Of a DNA stretch of 64,000 nucleotides, positions 47,955-58,648 are shown in pieces; within the stretch, counting starts at the first letter, position 1, and every line of letters starts with the position of its first letter. Under the pieces are notes generated by a model, which was not told where the DNA came from, searched no databases, and was given only the letters and a program-made list of their open reading frames with translations. This DNA is from Phycomyces nitens. Taxonomy: Eukaryota > Mucoromycota > Mucoromycetes > Mucorales > Phycomycetaceae. The position numbers and the translations under genes were made by a program. The stretch is from positions 5,828,001-5,892,000 of the forward strand of contig JAHRBC010000003.1 of the NCBI GenBank assembly GCA_022702545.1, read 5' to 3'.

Positions 47955-48988
47955 ATGGATACAACGATATTCTATTTGGGAATCTCCTCTGCACTGATGT
48001 TTTTTTTTTCACTTGATTTTCTCTTCTACAAACGACGTCAAATTGGCTACGGCTCTTTTAACCAAAGTCTCGAGTTGAAGCTTAAAGACTTTACCATGTC
48101 TGAAATTGATGAGATGTATACTCCAACTTCTATTGATCCGTGGAGAGAATCAGTATTTACTGCCGCAGTGGGTTCCAACCCTCAAATACAAATATGGGCT
48201 GGTGATGAATATCAACACATGGCGGGTACTACAAACTTTGCAGTGCAATTAAAAAAAAAGGAAAAAAGAGTTTGGCATAGGATAGATAGAGAGCAACCTG
48301 TCATCAAGTAAAATGTCGAGTATTGTAAAGTTTGAAGAACATATCAAGAGTATTCTTATACACCTAAACGCACTGTTCAAATTTTACAATCAAAATACCG
48401 CCAAAGATAGATTTAACCTCTATCAAAGTATCCTAAAAGGTCCCAGAACAACTAGTGGACATCTTGACGCATGACACTGCAAAATACAACAGATCAAGGA
48501 GGGACAATAAGACCAGGACACAAAGAAGGAGAATGAAGAAGAAGAAAGAAGGAAAGACAGCCAGCAACCACTGACAAAAACAAGTAAGCAACCAATCTTT
48601 TTCCAATTGATTTTAATATATTTTTGAAAGGTCAACAAAATGAAAGTCCCTCTCTTTTAGTCAGGACAAGAAAAAGGCTCCATTAGTCGTGATTGGTGCT
48701 GGTATGTTTAACAATGATATTGTGAAGCTCAAAGGACTCTGGAGTGACGTTGTGGAGAGGTTTTACGGAACATTGAAGAAACGTGAGGCTAAAGGCGAGT
48801 TGATTGTTGTAACAATCGACGAATTCAAAACATCGAAAACATGTAGCCTATGTTTTGGTGATCTGGATATCATTAAAGCCCCAGATTTCAAAAGCTACAG
48901 CGTTCTCCATTGTGCGCATTGTGGCAAGCTATGGCAACGCGATGTGAACGCTACTATTAACATGGGGACGATCGCAAGGCACATCTGA
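47955..48988 (+). pseudogene. Fanzor/TnpB-like RNA-guided nuclease gene, decayed
   Basis: Three frames together outline a TnpB-family protein. Frame one (47955-48311) carries the RuvC-I region: SIDPWRESVFTAA, where DPGR is usual, followed by EYQHMAG. Frame two (from 48313) gives EEHIKSILIHLNALFKFYN and then a stop. Frame three (48689-48988) gives VVIGAGMFNND, then a zinc ribbon with CSLC and CAHC pairs, then QRDVNATINM, the RuvC-III Asp motif, and a natural stop. The eukaryotic relatives of TnpB are the Fanzor nucleases carried by mobile elements. At least two frameshifts and one stop make it non-functional. The Asp of RuvC-I and RuvC-III are retained; the RuvC-II Glu cannot be placed. Confidence 0.78.
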
Positions 48989-49461
48989 ATGGCCCAAGGA
49001 AGACCACAAGCTTTCAAACCAAAGAAGAAGGATTAAGATAATTACAGGTAAATATGCACTTGAACATAAATCTCTATTCTCAAATCTAATTTCTTTTTTT
49101 TTCTTCTCATTTTCATTTTTTACTTTGTCCAAAAAAGGTAAATAAATTGTCAAAGAATTAATTTTGATTCGTCTAAAAAAAAAGGCCAACATTGTCTCGA
49201 TCTCAAGTAGACATACTGTAGCTATATATTTTATGAATCAACGAATCATATGTCGTAAAATACAGCACAGCATAGAAAATATCTAAATACTAGTGACTGG
49301 ATTTTTGCATAATTTCAAATTGTCTATATTTACTTGGGGACAAGGCAAAAAATAAAATAAGTTAAATTTAAGAAAAGAAAAAGAAGCCTAAAAGTTTACC
49401 TTGCATTTTACATTATCCAGAAACAAACAAAAAAATAATAATAAAAAAAGTACAAAAAAAA
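48989..49461. other. Short intergenic region
   Basis: Purine-rich and A-rich, directly upstream of the next gene (A-rich leader before the ATG). No terminal repeat of the Fanzor-like element could be identified. Confidence 0.4.
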
Positions 49462-52306
49462 ATGACACCAACCATCAAGTCCTGGAGTGACACATTATTC
49501 CAACCCAATGACTTTAAAAAGCACCCACTTCCAGTTGGAAGGATCGATTACCAAAGTGCCAAAAGAAATCTAGATGAATCATGTAGAAAACGATCAATCG
49601 CACCAAGACAAGACACACTTTATCGCATATCTAGATCCTTGAACCCATTCAGGCCAGAGCCGGCTCCACCTCAAGAACTACTCAATGTCATTACTCTTCA
49701 ACCATCCAAAAGCCTTGCTCTATTTGGATCCCATGACACATTTAATGAACCCATAGTACCCATCCAACTCGACATTGAACAACTCATCAAACGACGCAAG
49801 CTTAATCAGAATCCCCCTATACCTATTGAGAGATCAGATAGAATCGCGCATCCTGACCCTACGCCAGATACGACAACGAATACTGCAGCAACCAATTCTA
49901 ATATGTCGACTCTAATTCCACAGCCTACACCAGATACAACAACGGATACTGCAGCAACCAATTCTAATATGTCGACTCTAATTCCACAGCCTACACCAGA
50001 TACAACAACGAATACTGCAGCAACCAATTCTAATATGTCGACTCTAATTCCACAGCCTACACCAGATACAACAACGAATACTACAGCAACCAATTATAAT
50101 ATGTCGACTCTAATTCCACAGCCTACACCATCAGAGCCACTGACAAAACCAAAACAGGCCAAAATTACGGATCACATAAAGATCCTTTCTGGTGCATTTC
50201 CTGCTCAATGGGTGCCACTTTATCCTCCTTGTAAATACCATATATACATACATATATGTGTATATATATTGCATGAGTTGGATATGGTTGTAATATTCTG
50301 TGTTTTATTTTGCTAGTAATCGAAGGAACTGCGTCAATTGATGCCGAAAAGATTCTGTTTGTAAAGAAACTCCTGGAGGCAACCACTAGTCTTGCGGTAA
50401 AGATCAATTAGAATCAATCATCCAAACCCGTGGTTTTATAAAGTGCTGACTGTGGTGCAAGGGAATTCACATTGCCATCCTAACTAATACGCCGTTGGTT
50501 GAGAATACTCTGATTGCACAAATTCAAAATAACAGCCTCCAATACACAAGGATCAGTGATATCTCAAAGGATCCCAAAGAGAAGGGCCAAGGTATTCTGG
50601 TGTACAATCGACCTACATCTCAGTCATCCAACAATGTAAAGACCAAAGACGAACCCTTGATTATTATTATTTTCAAGAACAAGCTAATCTCGATTCATAT
50701 TCTCAATACATTATGTAAAGCAGCTACAGCCTGAAATGAAGACCGATATCATAATACTGTGGGATGGTCTGCGACTCACGACTCCAATGGTATTCAGCAA
50801 ATTTCATGGCAAAACGAAGCCCAAACCATCCATACTCAGGCTGGTTGCTTTGGGGACAGAAAAAGAGCTCAGGGAAAGGGAAGAAGACCACCCACGATGG
50901 AGAGCAGTGCCTGATTACTTTAGAAAGTTGAAAAATTGGAAGCGTCCACTCTCCTACTCTGTAACCCAAGTGTCTGTTGGCCGACTTGTCAGACAGATCA
51001 TCAAATGGGTCAAGGCTGGTCCCAAGAATGAGTTTGTAGTTCGCTTCTCGGACCTGTTTCCTACTATCCAAGATGCTCCGAATAGAAGTGATCGTACAAC
51101 AATACAGTCAAGAATCTGTCTGCCAAATGGCCTAACAATCTCCAGTGAAATGGCTAGAGGATCAATCCGGCCGATTGAGCAAGCCGAACAAGCACCCAGA
51201 GATCATTTCAGTGTATCCAAACCAAAAGCCCAAACAAATGACTCGATACAAGACGCTATACTGGACAAAGACACCGAATTGAATATTCCCAATGATCCTC
51301 TGCCTACACCATCTATTAATTCCATGGTGCCATTGCCAATATCGCTCGAGACCCAAATAGAAGACATGATGCAGTCTGCGCAGCCTGTACTTCCTGTGGT
51401 GCCCACGGTACTACCCCAAACCATATTCGCTGAAACAACGACACAGAATGTCTCTGAAGATCTTTTATCTACAGTACATGAACCTACAAAAGAACCTACA
51501 AAAGAACCTAATTTATCTAGAGAAAGTCCATTGAATGATGGTGATGCTGATGGTGATGCTGATTCAGACATGCTGATCAGTGAATCCTCTCGTGAATCGA
51601 GTGTACACTCTACACTCCCGAATCTTCATGGTTCTAGCTTACACGAACCCCAAGAGACGCCATACGGACCAAAGACAGACAAGCCGACTCCAGGTGCGCA
51701 GCAAACGCAAAACCCTGAGCTTCCTAATCATGTTATCAAACACATCCAAAAGGTTATTGATTTCAAAAACAGTAGGCGTTTCCAACTAGGCTAAACCATC
51801 TGTATCTGTAGTGCTTTGACTACCCTATATTTACATTCAATCTTAATCCTCTGGCACGCCATCATTTACATCACGATCTATTGGACCCCAATGATTTTCA
51901 CAGAGCAGCAGTAACAAGAGCTGGAATCAGCCGTAGTAGACGAACGACGCCTGGATCCGATGATGAATCATCTTATTATTCTGCTAGTGAGTCAGAGCCT
52001 TATCCAATTCCTAGTTCAACTGTGGACGAAACATTTCAAGAGGAAGTTGCTGGTACACAAGAAAAATAGAACCTCTTTAGAGCCACAGATGAATGCCAAT
52101 TCTTTTTTTTCTAATCAATATTTTTGTTTATAGACGCCATCAAGGACATATTGCCTGGACTTGAAGAGCTTCGGCTGTCGTTTGAAGAAGAACAGAAAAA
52201 GGTCTTGGACCATTTAAAGATTGTCTACAATCAGAAAATGAAGACTTTGAAGGAAGAGTATGAGGCCAAGGCCAAGGATCTCTTTTCAACCTCGGGGCCA
52301 TTATAA
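49462..52306 (+). CDS. Hypothetical protein with 22-residue tandem repeats and C-terminal coiled coil
   Basis: I do not recognise this protein. The model has exons 49462-50230, 50317-50396, 50462-50635, 50730-51771, 51906-52052 and 52134-52306, 794 residues. Exon 1 begins MTPTIKSWSDTLF and holds four 22-residue Thr/Asn-rich repeats (49858-50121). The middle (HIAILTNTPLVENTLI, LQYTRISD, GILVYNR, DIIILWDGLRL) alternates short beta strands and helices like a helicase-type Rossmann half. Together with the final helical, charged exon (LRLSFEEEQKKVLDHLKI) this recalls Hda2/Hda3-type subunits of class II deacetylase complexes, a guess only. The 50636-50729 intron and the 51772-51905 junction are uncertain; reading through at 50636 gives an early stop. 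Confidence 0.55.
49858..50121 (+). repeat. Four 66-bp tandem repeats within a coding exon
   Basis: Units at 49858-49923, 49924-49989, 49990-50055 and 50056-50121 differ by only a few bases. Each encodes 22 residues (PTPDTTT... to ...STLIPQ), keeping the frame. The near identity suggests recent expansion. Confidence 0.92.
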
Positions 52307-53819
52307 AAAAATAAAGAGTCAATAAAAGCTCGGTGTGGTTCTGATTTGATGATTAATGAGAGTTGATACAAATGTGCCTTTTATTTTATTATATTTTATT
52401 TGAAGCATAATATATATCTGCTTGTATCTCTATTCTCACAAAACCATTTGGTGATCCTAAAGATCTAGGTAATATTGACCAGTTATACTAGACCCCAATA
52501 CTCTAGTTAATAAAACTCGGTGGGATGATGGTAGTTACAACACATATTCAACATAAAAGCAATAATTGGACCATCTAAACACATAATGTATCTACAAATG
52601 TGGGAAAACAGATTCTTTTTTTTAAAAAGAAAAAAAAAAGGTTTGTGAGTGGGTACATAAGAAAAAAAGCCACGTACAGAGACCACAGAGACAAAGTATA
52701 TATATTGTCCCGTAATCAGATGTACTACATCCATTTTTGGCGCTAGTTTCGAATGGCGTAATGTCCTTGTTGTATCTAGCCACATCTAAACTTGTCATTT
52801 ACGTTGATAGATTATAATCCAATGGAGAATAGCCGTAAAAAATATGGGCCTGTATGCGTGCCAAGGAAATTGAACCAATATATGTATATATTGCTTTTAA
52901 AAGGGTTACGAAATACATGTAACACAAGTATAAACACCCAAGATTTGAATGTCAAAGAAAGCGATGGTTGATCTAGATACAGAATTCCATAGGCGCAATA
53001 ATAGCATCGGCTGAGGAGTGGTCGATTATGCCAAAGTATATCCGTAAAGGTGTTTCTTGAATAACGATAATAATAATAATAATAATTTTGTTTTTGTTTT
53101 TTTGCTGGGTACCCTGTCCGATGCCAATAAGGCTAGGGATTATTAGGTTAATTTTGTTTTAATAGATGATATGTGTATGTATATACACATATTCATACAT
53201 AATTTATAACGCATATTGCATCTTGCTGCAATAATTATTATTGTTATTATTATTATATTTATTATTATTATTATTATATTTAAACTTTGAACTCTTATTT
53301 GAATAAATATATACTCGGGCTATTGACAGAAAATAGCCATTTGTTTTGTACAATGCATACGGCAGATTTTTTTTATATTTTGGTTTCTAGATAAACCTTG
53401 GTGCTCAATATCGAAATAATCATAATTTTTGCAAGGATTATTATTTATATACCTGTAGACAAGCGTCTAAAACAAGAAATTCTTGTTCATTAAAAGTTAC
53501 ACACACACAAACGGGTATATAAGAAAAAGGAAAGAGACATGGAAAGAATTTTGTACTGACCCGTCGGGTGAGCAATACGGCCAAATATTATGTCGAGAGA
53601 ACCATTGCAGAAATACGATGATGCCAATATGTATATTAATTATATTTATATATTTATATATATTTAAAAAAGAATGAAAGCATGAAGAAAGGAAGGAGAG
53701 AATGCACAGATTTTTGTTGTTGTTGTTGTTTGTATCAATGTAAGAGAGTATGATTATTGAAAGGAACTGAACTGCATGATTGGAAATATATAAGAAAAGC
53801 ATTAATCTGTGAATAAGCT
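52307..53819. other. Intergenic region between convergent genes
   Basis: AT-rich with AAT/ATT microsatellites (about 53060-53085 and 53230-53280). No gene seen; a 120-codon frame on the minus strand is low complexity. Confidence 0.5.
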
Positions 53820-55566
53820 TTATTGTGCCATCTCTAATGGCGTGCTTTTCCTTCTCCACGATGGCTGAATGGTACTCAGGCGCTTACTCAGAGATGCAGT
53901 CAAGGAAGGCTTTTTGGATATCGATTTGTTGTTCATCTTTGCCTTGGCCTTTCTTTCTAATTCATGAAGGCTCTTCAATGCCTGCTCATTGCCATGATTT
54001 GCTGCTCTTGTATACCACATCTTTGCCTCTTCTCTATTTGGGGGTCTTCCGATTCCAGCCAAGCAAAAGTAGCCAACTGCATATTCAGCTTTCGGGAGCT
54101 CTTTCTCAGCTGCCTGAAGGGCCCAATCATAGGCAGATTCTTCGGAAATATCAATTATCTCAGGTACACCCACCATGTACCAGGCAGACATGGCCAGACA
54201 CGCTTCTGCATGCCCTTGCTCAGCAGCATCACTATAATACGATACTGAAGAACGAGGGTTGGGTTGGCAGCCTAGTAGTCCAAATTCGTAACATTCGCCG
54301 AGACGAAAGGCGCTTGGGGGGTAGTGTAGATTGGCAGCTTGTTTGTAGAGCTGGACGGAATAAGAGTGGTCGGCAAAGATGAATGATGGGATACCGCGCT
54401 CGTGCAAGAGACCTAATTCGTGCAGCGCATGTGGGTACTCTATAGTTGCACCCTCTGCAGATCTTTTGAGCCACTTGTGGGCATCTCGGACATTGCGGGT
54501 CATTCCCAGGCTCCCATGTAAATCAGCAAGTCCAAGTCTGTACATTGCACCAGGATGATTGAGAGAAGCCGCCCTCCTGTCAAAAATAATCGAGATTATT
54601 AGCTCATATTTCAAGACAATGGGGAGCCAATCTTACCTGTAAAATTGCACAGCCTTGGCCTTGTCTTTTCGACACCCAAGACCATCTTCGTAACATTTGG
54701 CTGATCTGATGATAATAATTATGATGATTGACAAACAAGAGATTAAGTTTATAAGATGTTTAGTATGACAATTGTTAACATGTTTTGTTCCACGTGTAAT
54801 GTCCAAAACAATCCAAAGAAATTCATTCTCACCTATACGCAGCGTCGGCATGGTGATGTTTGGCAGCCTGGACAAAGAGAGGAAAGGCCTTTGAGAAGTC
54901 CGACTTGTTATTTTTGTCGAGCATCCCAGACGCATACATGTTGCCTAGGTAATACTGTGCTTCTGAATGACCGCGCATGGCAATTGGCCGCAATGTCTTT
55001 TCCGCTTCTTGTAAATAGGCATACCGAGAGTCTGGAGCAGCCTCCAAGTCTTCCTTTTGTAGACGTTGGGCAGCTTCTACAAGAAATGTGGCGAAATCAC
55101 ACTGAACATCGGGATTGTTGGTCCGCTTTGCATTGTCTCGGTACATGCTAAGCGTTTTTGTGTAAGACAGTAACTCAGCCTGTGAGCCTGGCTTTAGGTG
55201 AGAATGGGTCAGCAATCGCTCGGAGGCCAGCGAGGATTGTGAATCCGACAGGGAGCGAACATTGGTGTTTGTGGGACTGCAGATGTCGATGCTATTGTTG
55301 CTTCGATGGCTTCCACCGCTGGCTGGGGTTATGGGCGATCCAGGGGAAGTCGAGGGCGTTTCTGCGGTGTCAAGGTCGGCAAGAGATGTCTGGCTGGTAT
55401 TTTCGGCTGCGATTGTGTCGCGAGGGGATATTGGGGCGAGTAGAGGGGAATCTGGTGGTGTGTTTGGGACACCAAACTCTGGCTGGGCTGTTGATTCGAT
55501 TGGTGGATTTGCCTGGGCCAAAGAGTGGTAGTGGTCGACTCTCTGCTGAATATCTTGGATAAACAT
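53820..55566 (-). CDS. Sel1-repeat protein, chitin synthase regulator (SKT5/CHS4-like)
   Basis: Exons 55566-54833, 54705-54637 and 54576-53820 give 519 residues. The first about 150 are Ser/Pro/Thr-rich and disordered. Sel1 (TPR-like) repeats then run to about residue 470, for example GHSEAQYYLGNMYASGM, AKCYEDGLGC, HPGAMYRLGLADLHG, HALHELGLLHERG and AEYAVGYFCLAGIG. The tail is basic and Ser-rich (ISKKPSLTASLSKRL). This is the layout of the Skt5/Chs4 family, which activates and localises chitin synthase at the cell cortex. No C-terminal CAAX box is present (it ends LEMAQ), unlike yeast Chs4, so membrane attachment by prenylation is not expected. Start at MFIQDIQQRVDHYH. Confidence 0.85.
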
Positions 55567-56230
55567 TGGAAGGTGAAGAAAGACGTGAAGGAATAGAAAT
55601 GTTGGGCAAGTGGCAAAATAAGGCCGTTTTATTCTCGAACGGATGCTAATTTATCATTTTATTTTTATCACATTTTAACTTGAGATCGCATTTTTTTTTA
55701 GACCAATTAAATTTATTTTGGGACAAGCATATTTTTTTTGAGACTAAATGGTGTAATTGAGAAATAATGGTCTTTTTTGTTGATGGATACGATAAATCAA
55801 TAGACGTATATTTTAAATAATAATAATAATAATATCATATCATATCATTTGGCATTTAGGTGCAATAGATTTATTAATATAGAATGACAAAAGAGACATT
55901 CCTTGCAAGCCATGGCTGACACATCAAGAACATTGTTGCTCATAGAACAAACCTTGTGAAATATACGCCTTTCTCCATTTTGGATAGATGCTTCCGTCAT
56001 CAGATGTTGTTTAATGTCAAGAAAACAAAACTAATCGATATTTTTATTATTTTTATTATTTTTATTACTTTGTGAATCTAAAGGTATCTCATGATAATAA
56101 TGTAAAAAAGGGCTTTTTTGGATTGTGTGTTCATCACAGCATCTCCGCTTGGATGACATATTCTTATATATACATATATATATATACATATATATTTTTG
56201 TATATATATAAAATGTCTATAAATACACTC
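55567..56230. other. Intergenic region
   Basis: Promoter side of the Sel1-repeat gene and 3' side of the next minus-strand gene. AT-rich, with ATT-type microsatellites near 55820 and 56045. No gene seen. Confidence 0.45.
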
Positions 56231-57714
56231 TTTAATCCACACTTGGCTTGTTGTTGGTATAATGGTGCTAAGAGAAAGGAATTGAGCTTTCAAGTAATAA
56301 TCAGATATTTACTTACAGGAAGGGTTTGGGTGTCATTCTTGCTCGTGTTTGACCGCTAAAGGAAACCAGATGAGTTACCCTGAAAAAAAAATATAAAAAA
56401 AACCAATCGAAATTATACCTTTGTTCTGGATAGTCTAAGGAGTACGAGCACAATAACTGCCATGACAAGTAGCATACCAGGCGTGCTTGGGTGCCACACG
56501 TCTTCATTTGGCGATTCAAGCGTAGCACTGTTATCATAGTAACCAGCCGGATCAACTGGAGGAAACAGTTTTGGGTTCTTGTTCGACATCTCATCGGCAA
56601 TTTCACCACTCTTTGCATCGACAGCGTCCTTTGGCTCAAACAGATCTTCACCAATTATCGGTTCAGGTACACTGTCGATGGTGTCTCCAGAATCCTCGTC
56701 TACAAGTTCATCAACCAATTCAGACTCGAGTTCTTTTTGGTCTAAATCTGGCTGTGTGTCTGTAGAATCCTCATACAATTCATCTTCTACGTTCTTGTCA
56801 AAATCCAACAGCTCATCCTCTACCAATTCATCAGGCTGCTCTTCAGGCTGCTCTTCTGGTTCCTCTTCTGGTTCCTCTTCTGGCTCTTCCTTTCCGGTGA
56901 ATATATCCTCCATTGGTTCCTCTTGGACGGGATCCTGTCCAAGATCCTCTTCAATTTCAAGTTCACCAAGATCCTCGCCAAACTCACTCGAGTCCTCTGC
57001 ACTCGGTTTGGCGGCCTGGGTTTCCTGCAGCCCATTTTCATTGTATTCTGTGGCCAAAAGGCGGTCTTCCTGGCCATAGTTGTAATTGTGTTCATAGGCA
57101 TTCTCAGATTTCATCACATCCCATTCATTTTCAATTGGACTCTCGAGATCAGGGCTCTCCATATCAACTGACGAGTCTTTGGGTTCACTAAAGTCCTCTG
57201 GATTTTGTGGTTCAGTAGAATCCCATGTGCTTTCATCAACATTGAAATCGTCGGTGTCCTTGTTCAGGGTCTGCTCCAAAGCCGACCATGTGTTGTCTGA
57301 CCCCTGATTGGCGGGCTTTCCTTCGACAGTAATGGGCAAAAATCTGTCTTTGGAATCAATCTTGCCATCCCACACCTCGTCTACAATAGGCTCCAGAGTA
57401 TCTTTAATCGGGTCCTCGGTGGGATTGGCTGGGGTATCTGTGGGGTCTTTAATAGAGTCCCCGAATATACCGTCAAGTGCATCTGTGTCTTGTTCTTCTG
57501 GCCACTCATCTTCAACATCATCTTCTAAAGTAGTGTCCTTTGTGACCGTGACAATGGTTTCGATGGTGTCTGTTGGGAGTTCACTGTCGACTAGAGATTG
57601 ACTGGCTGATGATGAATCGAGATTGAGTGCATCTCCTTCAGGATCAACAAATGGCGGGGCAGCCAAAGACAATGTGGCGAGTGTGCTGATGAGCAAGAGA
57701 CGAGAATTAATCAT
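56231..57714 (-). CDS. Acidic secretory-pathway single-pass membrane protein, hypothetical
   Basis: Exons 57714-56419, 56355-56317 and 56266-56231 give 456 residues. The N-terminus MINSRLLLISTLATLSLAAP is a signal peptide with an Ala-rich cleavage site; an in-frame Met nine codons upstream (57741) is possible but would weaken it. The lumenal region of about 380 residues is extremely acidic, with many Asp-Glu-Trp/Phe motifs and a repeated E-P-E-E-E/Q run. One hydrophobic helix (GMLLVMAVIVLVLLRL) precedes a short basic tail ending NNKPSVD after two small exons. This predicts a type I membrane protein. A cell-wall-sensor or calcium-binding role is possible, but the sequence shows no domain I recognise. 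Confidence 0.72.
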
Positions 57715-58648
57715 TTGTGGATTCCAAAGAAAGAAAGACAAAAAGTAAATAATCGTTTTTGAAATAAACTAGATTGGATAATGTGACACATAATTATTAT
57801 TTATTTGTCTGTCGCGAAAATAAAATAAAATAAAATAGCCATTTTGACGCTAAGCTACTCTTCTTTATTTTGTGCGTCATCAAAGATTTATGTTTTCAGG
57901 CTAGCAAGTAGGTTAGTAAGGACTAGAGAATTGACGTCAACAAGAAATAATTGTGATTCCAATGCTTCCAACAATTGAAACATTAGGTACTAGGCTTATC
58001 TATTTACCAATCAATTAAGTGATTTACAAAAGTGATTGGCTCTTGACAACCAATAAGGGAAAACATCAATAGTATATACAATTTATGATTTCTGTATGGC
58101 TTACAAGGATGACTATATTTGTACATTAGAAAATATGGATATTGTACACAAATAATTACTATTGTGACTAACAATAATAATGGGCATTCTATGCACCTGA
58201 GCACTAATTGATATTGCTGTATTCAATACAATATTGATTTTTATGGCTTTAACCAATTAGAATTCTAAAACTAGCTAGAGTCTGCCTTCTTCTTCTTCTT
58301 TTTTTGGTTGGTAGACTCTGTGGTATAATGGCAGAATGGTATACTGGTGCGTAGACGAATAAGATATAGTGGTTGGGGTTGATTCTCTTTATATTTGTAT
58401 AGGCATAAGAGGATTCTAAAAATTAGTAGTGCGGTGTATTTGTGATTTTTGGAGAATATATAATTTACAGGTATTAGATCACATAGTTTACAGTAAGATT
58501 AATAGTAATAATAGTAATTAGAAAAGCATGGAGGGTGTGGCATAGTTGAATAATAGAATTTTAGAGGTAAAGGGTTGTTGTTTTCTTTTCTTTTTTCTTC
58601 TTTTGTTTTCTGTTTTTTGTTTTTTCAATATACACATATTAACAGCTC
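57715..58648. other. AT-rich intergenic region
   Basis: Promoter of the acidic membrane protein and 3' flank of the FYR-domain gene. No coding feature seen. Confidence 0.45.

Noticed and set aside
54756..55562. Plus-strand frames over the Sel1-repeat gene
   Set aside because: Shadows; the minus strand carries clear Sel1 repeats and closes over three exons.
56579..57079. 166-codon Ser-rich plus-strand frame
   Set aside because: Antisense of the acidic Glu/Asp repeats of the minus-strand membrane protein; serine richness is a codon artefact.
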